From Methanosphaera sp. (lineage in GTDB: Archaea > Methanobacteriota > Methanobacteria > Methanobacteriales > Methanobacteriaceae): a DNA stretch of 64,000 nt. Under the pieces are notes generated by a model that searched no databases, was not told where the DNA came from, and was given only the letters and a program-made list of their open reading frames with translations. Below, in pieces: positions 47,119 through 54,237 of the stretch (position 1 is its first letter; every line of letters begins with the position of its first letter). The stretch is taken from assembly GCF_022768985.1 (NCBI RefSeq), contig NZ_JALEKL010000009.1, positions 124,001 to 188,000 on the forward strand, in the 5' to 3' direction. The translations under genes were made by a program, and so were the position numbers.

Positions 47119-48369
47119 ATGGTTAAAGTTTCAATTATAATGCCTGTATATAATGCAGAAGAGTTTCTTGATGAAACATTTAAAAGTATAATAAATCAAA
47201 CACTAAAAGATATAGAAGTTATATGTGTTGATGATGGATCAACAGATGAATCACTCAAAGTACTTAACAACCTAGCTGAACAATATGACTTCATCAAGAT
47301 CTTTTCAATAGAAAATCAGGGATCAGGAAAGGCAAGAAATTATGGAATAAGCAAAGCTACAGGTGAATATATTGCATTTCTAGATGCTGATGATAGCTTC
47401 CTTGATAAAGTAGCACTTGAGAAGATGTACATGTTTGGACATAAAGAGGATGCAAATATTGTATGTGGAAATCTTCTAAGAATCCGTCAAGATCGTAGTA
47501 TTGAAAAAGGTTATGATCCTAAAGGTGCAAGATTTAGCTACTTTATACAGAAAGATATTCTTGAACCTGTTGAATATGGAATACCATGGGGATTTTATAA
47601 AAATATCTATAAAAGAAGCTTCCTTACAGAAAATGGTATAGAATTCCCAGATCTTATACGTGGACAGGATCCAATCTTTCTTGCAAATGTACTGACAAAA
47701 GTTGATAAAATTTATGTAATGAATACAAATCTCTATGGATACAATCATAGTGTAAGTGGTGGAGTTAATATTAAACTTAACACATATGATAAAAAATATG
47801 CATATATTCAACATTTCAAAGATACACTTGACATACTCATAGAAGCAGGATTTGAAAGTCCAGTACATGAATATAAAAAAGAGTTTATAAACTATCTTAA
47901 ATTCCAGGATAACCTTGAAGATGAAGATTTACATGAAATTATTCCAACTGTATTTGGAGATATAAATGAATACTTCCAAGATGAAGATCAGAAATTCTTT
48001 ATTGAATTACTTTCAAATCCAGAAGTAGATCGTGACTTTGATGAATTTTGTGATATTAAAAGATGTCTATTTGAAGAAACATTAATTTCTGATAACTTCA
48101 TAAATTATGATACATTATGTAAATATGTTGAATACAGACAAAATTTAGAAGATAAATATGAAGAAAATGAAATTAAAAAAGCATCATATCAAACACTAAA
48201 ACCTTTAGCAAATGAAGTGCATGATGAAAAAGAATTACTTGAAGCTAAAAATGGAAAACTTGATAAAGATATTGCTAAAGAAAAACGTGTGAAAAATGAT
48301 ATTTTAACATCAAATAGTTGGAAAGCAACAGAAATACTAAGAAATCTAAGAAATAGAAGATCAAACTAG
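47119..48369 (+). CDS. family-2 glycosyltransferase, type A (unit 2)
   Basis: 416 residues, paralogue of the protein at 43966. GT-A start VSIIMPVYNAEEFLDETFKS, with DDGSTDESLKVL and FLDADDSFLD (DxD intact, about 92-99). It therefore looks more active than unit 1. C-terminal SDNFINYDTLCKY domain, ASYQTLKPLANEVHDEKELL, and a tail SNSWKATEILRNLRNRRS. GAGGAAATAACAAA precedes the ATG. 11 bp before an intact type B gene, repeating the A-B order of unit 1. Confidence 0.78.
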   Translation: MVKVSIIMPVYNAEEFLDETFKSIINQTLKDIEVICVDDGSTDESLKVLNNLAEQYDFIKIFSIENQGSGKARNYGISKATGEYIAFLDADDSFLDKVALEKMYMFGHKEDANIVCGNLLRIRQDRSIEKGYDPKGARFSYFIQKDILEPVEYGIPWGFYKNIYKRSFLTENGIEFPDLIRGQDPIFLANVLTKVDKIYVMNTNLYGYNHSVSGGVNIKLNTYDKKYAYIQHFKDTLDILIEAGFESPVHEYKKEFINYLKFQDNLEDEDLHEIIPTVFGDINEYFQDEDQKFFIELLSNPEVDRDFDEFCDIKRCLFEETLISDNFINYDTLCKYVEYRQNLEDKYEENEIKKASYQTLKPLANEVHDEKELLEAKNGKLDKDIAKEKRVKNDILTSNSWKATEILRNLRNRRSN

Positions 48370-48380
48370 AGGTGTAAGAA

Positions 48381-49772
48381 ATGGTTAAAGTATCAGTTGT
48401 TATACCTGTATATAATGTAGAAAACTATCTTCGTGACTGTCTTGATAGTATTGTTAATCAGACACTAAGAGATATTGAAATTATATGTATTGATGATGGA
48501 TCACCAGATAATTCAATTGACATTCTTAATGAATATGCAGCTAAAGATAAACGTATGACTGTAATACAACAACCTAATGGTGGTCATGCTGTTGCTACAA
48601 ATCGTGGAATGGACATGGCAAAGGGTAAATATCTCTTCTTAATGGATTCTGATGATATTCTTGATGTTCACGCACTAGAACATGCATATGAAAAGGCTGA
48701 AGAGAAAAATGTTGATTTTGTTCTTTTTAAGGCAATGAACTATGATGATCCTACAGATTCATACTATGAAACAGAAGTATATTCAATGGATAAGATTGCA
48801 AAAAAAGTAGGAGAAAATGTTTTCAACTACCATGATATTGGAAGTTTAATGTTTGAAGCTAGTGTAACTCCATGGAGTAAGCTTTATAATCGCGAATTTA
48901 TTATGAACAATAATATTCGCTTCCCTGAAGGTCTTATATTTGAAGATAATGTTTTCTTCTATGATGCATTGTTTTCAGCAAAAAGAATTTACTTCCTTAA
49001 AGAATTTCTTTTTATTCGTCGTTGGTATGCAACATCATCAACAAAAGCAGGAGATCAACGTTTCCTAAATTCAATAGATGTTATAAATCTTATGATTGAT
49101 GTTTTCAAAAAACATGGAGAATATGAAACATATAAAAAACAACTCTTTGATAAAAAAGTATCAACAGGACTTATGAGATATAATAAAATTAAAGAAGAAT
49201 TTAAAGATGTGTACTATGATACACTACGTGCTGATTTCCTTAAAATATTAGATGATCCTGTTGAATATAATGATCTTATATCTACTGTTAAATATTCAAA
49301 TAAAAAGATCTTTGAACAAGTAATAATATCTGAAAATCATGATGAATTTGATCTTCTAAGAAGTGCATATTCTGAGGAAATGGATAATCAAAATGAAAAA
49401 AGAGAATATTTCAACAATCTTCTAAATGAAGACTTTAAAAACCTTGAAAGAATAGATTCTGATTATAAAAATGCATATTTCAATAAAATAAAATCTAACT
49501 TTACAGATATTCTTATGAATAAAAAAAGTTTTGGTAAAATATATCAATTCTTATACCGTAATAATAAGAAAAGATTTGAAAGAGTTATTATATCAGATAG
49601 TTATGATGAATTCAATGCTTTAAATCAGAAAGATAAGATTCAAAATGATGTAAATAGATTAAATTCACAAATTAGAAATAAACAAAAACAGTATAATAAG
49701 GCTAAAGCTGAGGCTGATGAGTTGTTATCATCAAATAGTTGGAAATTAACAAAGATACTTAGAAGAAATTAA
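48381..49772 (+). CDS. family-2 glycosyltransferase, type B, with two C-terminal repeats
   Basis: 463 residues. GT-A domain VSVVIPVYNVENYLRDCLDS, DDGSPDNSIDIL and LMDSDDILD (DxD). Two helical units (about 276-330 with EQVIISENHDEFDLL, and about 364-417 with ERVIISDSYDEFNAL) belong to the repeat family of the 41805 gene. The end is a coiled coil followed by SNSWKLTKILRRN. It is the intact paralogue of the broken gene at 45195. GAGGTG is just upstream. A C-rich/T-run terminator follows, closing the block. Confidence 0.78.
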   Translation: MVKVSVVIPVYNVENYLRDCLDSIVNQTLRDIEIICIDDGSPDNSIDILNEYAAKDKRMTVIQQPNGGHAVATNRGMDMAKGKYLFLMDSDDILDVHALEHAYEKAEEKNVDFVLFKAMNYDDPTDSYYETEVYSMDKIAKKVGENVFNYHDIGSLMFEASVTPWSKLYNREFIMNNNIRFPEGLIFEDNVFFYDALFSAKRIYFLKEFLFIRRWYATSSTKAGDQRFLNSIDVINLMIDVFKKHGEYETYKKQLFDKKVSTGLMRYNKIKEEFKDVYYDTLRADFLKILDDPVEYNDLISTVKYSNKKIFEQVIISENHDEFDLLRSAYSEEMDNQNEKREYFNNLLNEDFKNLERIDSDYKNAYFNKIKSNFTDILMNKKSFGKIYQFLYRNNKKRFERVIISDSYDEFNALNQKDKIQNDVNRLNSQIRNKQKQYNKAKAEADELLSSNSWKLTKILRRN

Positions 49773-49783
49773 ATTATATAATT

Positions 49784-49806
49784 TAACCTCCCCTAATTTT
49801 TTTTTA
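49784..49806 (+). terminator. terminator of the glycosyltransferase block
   Basis: AACCTCCCC then TTTTTTTTTATC-like T-run, just after an A/T palindrome (AAATTATATAATTT) next to the stop codon. Same signature as other 3' ends. Confidence 0.5.
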
Positions 49807-49818
49807 TCTATGTTTTTT

Positions 49819-50232
49819 TTATGATTTATCTGGAAGTTTTTTCTGATCTGAATCATATGAACTTCCTATTAGTTTTCCAGATTTTGTATCATATTGTCTG
49901 AAGTTACCATCTGAATATTCAACTTGTCTGTAGTGACTTCCATCACCTGCTTGGTAGTTTTCACGTACATCTTCACTTACTACTGATGGTCCTGAATGTC
50001 CTGAATGGTGTGATGATGATGCTGTTGATTGTTCATGATGATCACCTGCTGGTGTTGTTGTGTTGTTGTCTGTTGTATTGTTTGTATCGTTAAGTGTTGT
50101 GTTGTTTGCTGTTGTGTTATTTGTTGTATTGTTTTGATTCATCATTGATGGTATTATTGTTGCTGCTGCACATACTAGGGCTGCTACAATAACTACTGCA
50201 ACGATAATGGTTATTATTCCTCTTTGTCGCAT
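49819..50232 (-). CDS. membrane-anchored surface protein with C-terminal SDGxFRQY motif, copy 1
   Basis: 137 residues. A short basic N-terminus, one hydrophobic segment (IITIIVAVVIVAALVCAAATI, about 6-27), then an Asn/Thr-rich linker with about ten N-x-T sequons that could be glycosylated, a His/Ser-rich patch (HHSGHSG), and a C-terminal motif YSDGNFRQYDTKSGKLIGSS plus YDSDQKKLP (about 107-134). The same motif ends the next gene. I do not recognise the family. It is probably exposed at the surface on a flexible stalk. A GGGAGG sits before the ATG. Confidence 0.68.
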   Translation of the reverse strand: MRQRGIITIIVAVVIVAALVCAAATIIPSMMNQNNTTNNTTANNTTLNDTNNTTDNNTTTPAGDHHEQSTASSSHHSGHSGPSVVSEDVRENYQAGDGSHYRQVEYSDGNFRQYDTKSGKLIGSSYDSDQKKLPDKS

Positions 50233-50357
50233 ATTTAAGCCTCCCTTATATTTTATTTTATCTTAAATATAATGTATTTTATTTTTAATCTATTATATTA
50301 AGTTTTTTAGTATTTTATTTGGGAGTTTATGCAAACTTTATTCAAATGATGAAATAT

Positions 50358-50777
50358 TTATTCAATTGATGGAAGATATTTTTGATCTTCAGGATATGAA
50401 CTTCCTATTAGTTTTCCTTTTTCATTATATTGTCTAAATCCTCCATCTGAATATCTAATTTCTTTGAAGTATCCTCCACTATTTTGTCCATTTTTAACTT
50501 TTTTTATTGAAACTACTTTTCGTTGAACACCTTGTTTGTTTTTTGATACTTTTTTTCCTTCTTTTTTTAGTGCAGCTTTTACATCTAGATTTTTTAGATT
50601 ACATTTTACTGTACTTTGTTTTATGTTGTCTTTTATGTTTTCTTCTAGTTTATCTTGATTTAAATCTGTTTTTTTCACTGTATCTTTATGTTGTATGTCT
50701 GATGTTGCACATGCACATGACATTGCTGCCATCATTATGCATACAAACATTACAGCAAATAATGATTTTGATTTCAT
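50358..50777 (-). CDS. secreted protein with C-terminal SDGxFRQY motif, copy 2
   Basis: 139 residues. A signal peptide (MKSKSLFAVMFVCIMMAAMSCACA) with Cys near the cut site, then a Lys-rich middle and a C-terminal YSDGGFRQYNEKGKLIGSS plus YPEDQKYLPS that matches copy 1 nearly residue for residue. The middle differs. The shared ending suggests a common small domain, perhaps recognised by a surface or export partner. It is not a known domain to me. GGTGATAAA precedes the ATG at about 5-9 nt. Confidence 0.68.
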   Translation of the reverse strand: MKSKSLFAVMFVCIMMAAMSCACATSDIQHKDTVKKTDLNQDKLEENIKDNIKQSTVKCNLKNLDVKAALKKEGKKVSKNKQGVQRKVVSIKKVKNGQNSGGYFKEIRYSDGGFRQYNEKGKLIGSSYPEDQKYLPSIE

Positions 50778-50987
50778 AGTTTATCACCCACTTTTTAATA
50801 ATTTTTATGATTATCTATCTTTTATTTTAATTATTTATAGTTAATTTGGAGTGTTTTTTAGTATTTTACGAATTATTTATTCTTTTTTTTAGGTTATTAT
50901 CAAGCTATTTTTATAGTTTTTTATTTCTAAAAACCTTTTTTTATTATGATTATTTTTTCTTATTTTTTTAATTAAAAAAAAAATATT
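50778..50987. other. AT-rich intergenic region upstream of duplicated module
   Basis: About 210 bp, almost wholly A and T, with long T-runs. It holds the promoter of the secreted protein on the minus strand but no ORF, tRNA or repeat that I can support. Confidence 0.35.
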
Positions 50988-51070
50988 TTGTCATAACATT
51001 TTTAGAACAACCTTTAAATACTACGTAGTATAAATTATAATTTAGAGTGTCATAATATGTTGTGACACTC
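50988..51070 (+). repeat. promoter/hairpin module, copy 1
   Basis: 83 bp. The order is TTGTCATAACAT, then TTAGAACAACC with a TATA-like CCTTTAAATACTA, then TATAAATTATAATTTAGAG, then a perfect 8-bp stem GAGTGTCA (51045-51052) / TGACACTC (51063-51070) with a 10-nt loop. TGTCATAA occurs on both sides of the TATA element. A near copy lies 245 bp downstream. Confidence 0.75.
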
Positions 51071-51232
51071 AGAAAAATACCTAAATAATATAAAATAAAA
51101 ATACTAAAAACTTTAAAAATAACCATTTAATTGGATAAATAAAGCATAATTATATTATTTAGATATTGAAAGATAAGTGATCATGAATTATTATAACATG
51201 AAAAAAAGCCTTTCAAAAAAAAATTAAAATAG
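51071..51232 (+). other. spacer between the two modules; possible short transcript
   Basis: About 160 bp between the two modules. It has no ORF of note. If copy 1 is a promoter it would transcribe this stretch, so a short RNA is possible, but no folded structure strong enough to call was found. Confidence 0.25.
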
Positions 51233-51316
51233 TTGTCAGAAATATATTAGAACAAAACCTTTATATACTAATGACTATAAATTATAATTTAGAGCGTCAT
51301 AAAAATATATGACACC
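51233..51316 (+). repeat. promoter/hairpin module, copy 2
   Basis: 84 bp with the same order as copy 1: TTGTCAGAAATAT, TTAGAACAA, TATA-like CCTTTATATACTA, an identical TATAAATTATAATTTAGAG, then GCGTCATA (51294-51301) / TATGACACC with a 6-bp perfect core GTCATA/TATGAC. It lies about 70 bp upstream of the small ORF of the type I locus and probably drives it. Confidence 0.75.
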
Positions 51317-51386
51317 ACAAAAAAAATAGTGGAGATCAAAAAAATATATAATTTAAAAAAAAATATAGAAAAAGGTGGGATAAGCC

Positions 51387-51578
51387 ATGCAAATAGAATA
51401 CATGGATGAAATAAAACACTTACAATCAAAGATGACAAAATCAAAATTATATTTTCTAAAAAAATCATTACTAGAAAATAAAGAAAATAAAAATAAAAAA
51501 GACAATGTCATAAAATACTTCAATCAAGAAGTATCAGAAAATATGAAATGGAAATTAAGACTAATAAACAACACATAA
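51387..51578 (+). CDS. small basic protein in the type I methylase locus
   Basis: 63 residues, rich in Lys and Asn, without Cys or a membrane span. It reads mostly as amphipathic helix (MDEIKHLQSKMTKSKLYFLK). AGGTGGG stands 5-9 nt before the ATG. It is followed 34 bp later by the specificity subunit, so it is the first gene of that operon, directly behind the duplicated module. I do not recognise the family. By position it could be a controller or an accessory of the methylase; nothing in the sequence shows an HTH. Confidence 0.55.
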   Translation: MQIEYMDEIKHLQSKMTKSKLYFLKKSLLENKENKNKKDNVIKYFNQEVSENMKWKLRLINNT

Positions 51579-51611
51579 AAATTAGTAAAATCAGATAAGA
51601 GGAGATGTAGC

Positions 51612-52172
51612 ATGACACAAAAGAAATTATATGAAATTGCAGATATCATAATGGGAATGAGAACATCAAGATACATAAAAAATGAAAAAGAAGATACAAA
51701 AGAGCAGAAAATATTTGGACGTAAAATAAAAACAGAAGAAGTTGCAAAAGATATAGATGAAAAATTCTATGCAAAAAAAGGTGACATAATACTTTCAACA
51801 GCACAACCATACAAATGTCAAATAATAGAAAATGAAAAATACACAGATACAATAATTCCAATGAAATATGCAATAATTCGAATAAAAGATCCAGAAAAAT
51901 ATGACATATCATACCTCTACTATCTACTAAATAGTGACAGCTGTAAAAAACAAATACAAAGAGTAAATGAAGGAACAGGACCACTTAAAATAGTAAAAAT
52001 GAAAGATATACGTGAATTAGAATTTAACTTCCCAGAAATTGAAAAACAAATAAAATATAGTGAATATCTAAAACTAGTAGATAAAAAAATAGAACTACAA
52101 CAACAAGTTATAGTGATGAATAAGATAATTAAAAAAGACATCATCAATAGAATTGCAAATAAAGAACAATAA
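51612..52172 (+). CDS. hsdS: half-size type I specificity subunit
   Basis: 186 residues. One target-recognition domain (about 1-150: KLYEIADIIMGMRTSRYIKN, then YAKKGDIILSTAQPYKCQII with the typical GDI(I/V) step, then SYLYYLLNS and GTGPLKIVKMKDIRELEF with the family K-I-x-x-L/I-x-x-L/I-E) and one C-terminal coiled coil (KLVDKKIELQQQVIVMNKII). Normal HsdS has two of each (about 400 residues). Half-size forms can pair to recognise a symmetric site. GAGGAGATG precedes the ATG. It lies upstream of the methylase gene, the reverse of the usual M-S order. Confidence 0.82.
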   Translation: MTQKKLYEIADIIMGMRTSRYIKNEKEDTKEQKIFGRKIKTEEVAKDIDEKFYAKKGDIILSTAQPYKCQIIENEKYTDTIIPMKYAIIRIKDPEKYDISYLYYLLNSDSCKKQIQRVNEGTGPLKIVKMKDIRELEFNFPEIEKQIKYSEYLKLVDKKIELQQQVIVMNKIIKKDIINRIANKEQ

Positions 52173-52188
52173 GAAAAGGGTGTATAAT

Positions 52189-53646
52189 ATGGATAAAATT
52201 ACAAATATAATGGGAAAAGTACGTGGATCAAGATTTGCATATGAATATAAAGACTACATATTATCATTCATATTCTACAGATATCTATCAGATAAACAAC
52301 AAAAACTTCAAAATATGAAAGAAGACATCACACAAGATGAAATAAAATCAGAACTCGGATATTATATAGATGAAAAATACACATGGAATAATATAATATC
52401 TAAAATTGAAGATAAAAACATTAAAACAACCACAGATGACTACAAAGAAGTATTTGAAAACTTTAAAAAAGAAGTTCAAGATACAATCTATGATGAAATA
52501 TTCAATTATATTAATTTTGATAATATAGAATTTAGAGAAAATCCAATAGATAATGAAATAGGAATATTAGATGAAATCACATTAATTATCAATGAAGTTG
52601 ACTTTGAAAATCCAGATAAAAGTATTGGTGAAATATTTGAAGAATGTATTGAACAATTAGGACTTCAAGGTAGAATAGGAGAATTCTACACACCATGTGA
52701 GATAAGTGATCTTCTTGCTGAAATTGTAACATGCAACATTAAAGATAAGAATCAATCATTTAATATCTATGATCCAACAGTAGGATCTGCATCACTACTT
52801 CATAAAGTAGGTCAAAAACATGGAGGTTCTAATATTAAATACTTTGGACAGGAAATTAACTATAATACATACAACATGGCATGTATGAATATGTTAATTA
52901 ATGATATTAAACCTGATAATATCAAATTAAATCATGCAGATACACTAGAAGATGATTGGCCATGCTATATTGACTATGATGGAGTAAATCAGCCATATAC
53001 ATTCGATGCAGTAATTTCAAATCCAACATATTCAATGAGGTGGAATAATAAAGAAAGAAGTGATGATCCAAGATTTAGTGGATATGAACGCTTACCACCA
53101 AAATCTGACTATGCATTCATACTTCACAGCCTATATCACTTAAATGAAACAGGAACAATGGCAATTGTTCTACCAGAAGGTGTACTTTTCAGAGGACTTA
53201 ATGAAAGAAATATTAGAAAAACACTAATTGATGAAAACTACCTTGATTGTGTTATAAGACTACCTGAAAATCTCCTCTACTATACAAGAATTTCTGTTGT
53301 AGTACTGGTATTTAAGAAAAATAAATCCAATAGTGATGTTTTATTTATTGATGCAATCAATGAATATGAATCATTCAGGGGAGGAAATAAACTTACATCT
53401 ATTGATAAAATTATTAATACATACAAAAATAGGTGTGATATAGATGAATTTTCACACCTTGCAACAGTTGATGAAATCAGAGAAAATGAGTATAACCTTA
53501 ATTTACCACGATATGTTGATACATTTGAAGGAATGCCACCTGTTGATATAGATGATTTCCTTAATGAAATAGAAGATATTGAAGAGGAAATAAAAGAAAT
53601 TGATGCAAAACTTGAAGAATATAATAAACAATTAAATCTATTCTAA
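52189..53646 (+). CDS. hsdM: type I DNA adenine methyltransferase subunit with altered motifs
   Basis: 485 residues from ATG 52189, with AAGGGTG 7-10 nt upstream. HsdM layout: an N-terminal helical domain (FAYEYKDYILSFIFYRYLSD), then QGRIGEFYTPCEISDLLAEI, then the SAM motif I reading YDPTVGSASLL (about 195-205), where the family usually has D-P-x-x-G-S-G-S. The catalytic motif IV reads SNPTYSMRW (about 283-291), where N-P-P-Y/F is usual. So both motifs depart from the norm at one residue each. A C-terminal coiled coil (EIEDIEEEIKEIDAKLEEYN) is present. No hsdR follows. It could be an orphan methylase or a weakened enzyme. Confidence 0.85.
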   Translation: MDKITNIMGKVRGSRFAYEYKDYILSFIFYRYLSDKQQKLQNMKEDITQDEIKSELGYYIDEKYTWNNIISKIEDKNIKTTTDDYKEVFENFKKEVQDTIYDEIFNYINFDNIEFRENPIDNEIGILDEITLIINEVDFENPDKSIGEIFEECIEQLGLQGRIGEFYTPCEISDLLAEIVTCNIKDKNQSFNIYDPTVGSASLLHKVGQKHGGSNIKYFGQEINYNTYNMACMNMLINDIKPDNIKLNHADTLEDDWPCYIDYDGVNQPYTFDAVISNPTYSMRWNNKERSDDPRFSGYERLPPKSDYAFILHSLYHLNETGTMAIVLPEGVLFRGLNERNIRKTLIDENYLDCVIRLPENLLYYTRISVVVLVFKKNKSNSDVLFIDAINEYESFRGGNKLTSIDKIINTYKNRCDIDEFSHLATVDEIRENEYNLNLPRYVDTFEGMPPVDIDDFLNEIEDIEEEIKEIDAKLEEYNKQLNLF

Positions 53647-54237
53647 TTGTATTAATGGTTGTTGAATTTATGGCAGGAAATGGAGGCAAATAATAATGGT
53701 AGGTATGGTTGGAAATAGTTGGAGGAATGATATTTAGGAATTTTGTGAGCATATACATTTAATGGAAACTCTTCAGTAGATAAAAACACCTATTGTATAA
53801 TATTAAGAATTAAAAGAATATCTGAATGAAGTTTTGACATCTAATGTATAGTTGTTTATTTATTCATTTTTATTTCACTTTGTTTTAAGTTTATAACCCC
53901 CGATAGTCATAATAATTTAAACATCCAAAAATCTTTGAAATTGCATAGGAAAAATAGGGTTTAAGTTTCAAGGATTAATTAATCTTAAATATAGGATTAT
54001 GGGATGATTATGTACTATATCACCACCAATAATTGAAAAGTTTTCTATTTTAACCCTAAAACTTTTTTTTATATTTGTTTAAGTTGGTTAATACATAATA
54101 GGTGTTAGTTTTATATGCTAACACCAATCACTCTTTTTAAATTAATTTTATATTATTAAATATTTTAAGAAATATAAATTCTATATATAGCAATAAATTA
54201 AATATATTTTAAATTTAAATTTTTTTTACATTAATAA
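53647..54237. other. intergenic region after hsdM
   Basis: 591 bp. It holds a possible gene relic (53696-53851), then a T-rich spacer, then a C-rich AACCCTAAAAC plus T-run (about 54050-54070), and finally a very AT-rich promoter zone for ycaO. No tRNA, insertion sequence or intact ORF was found. It is where an hsdR gene would be expected but is absent. Confidence 0.4.
53696..53851 (+). pseudogene. possible relic ORF with in-frame stops
   Basis: Reading from ATG 53696 gives VGMVGNSWRNDI, then EFCEHIHLMETLQ, then IKTPIV and ELKEYLNEVLTSNV, with TAG at 53735, TAG at 53777, TAA at 53798 and TAA at 53804, and TAG at 53849. Each stop could have come from CAG or CAA by one C-to-T change. The phrase ELKEYLNEVL is protein-like. 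It could be a decayed gene, perhaps of the methylase locus, or chance. Low confidence. Confidence 0.3.

Noticed and set aside
39494-49772. Insertion sequence or prophage bringing in the glycosyltransferase block
   Set aside because: No transposase, integrase, terminal repeats or flanking tRNA attachment site are visible; codon and base use match the surroundings.
50778-50987. Replication origin
   Set aside because: Very AT-rich, but no origin recognition box repeats and no cdc6/orc1 gene nearby.
50988-51316. CRISPR array
   Set aside because: Only two copies, with a 245-bp period and an internal TATA element; no regular repeat-spacer pattern and no cas genes.
53696-53851. Pyrrolysine reading of TAG in the relic ORF
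   Set aside because: TAA stops also interrupt the same frame, so TAG decoding would not restore it.
53880-53960. tRNA or structured RNA near the C-rich stretch
   Set aside because: No cloverleaf or stable stem could be formed from the sequence.
54000-54075. Inverted repeat TAGGGTT / AACCCTA
   Set aside because: Imperfect and in low-complexity AT-rich DNA; at best part of a terminator.
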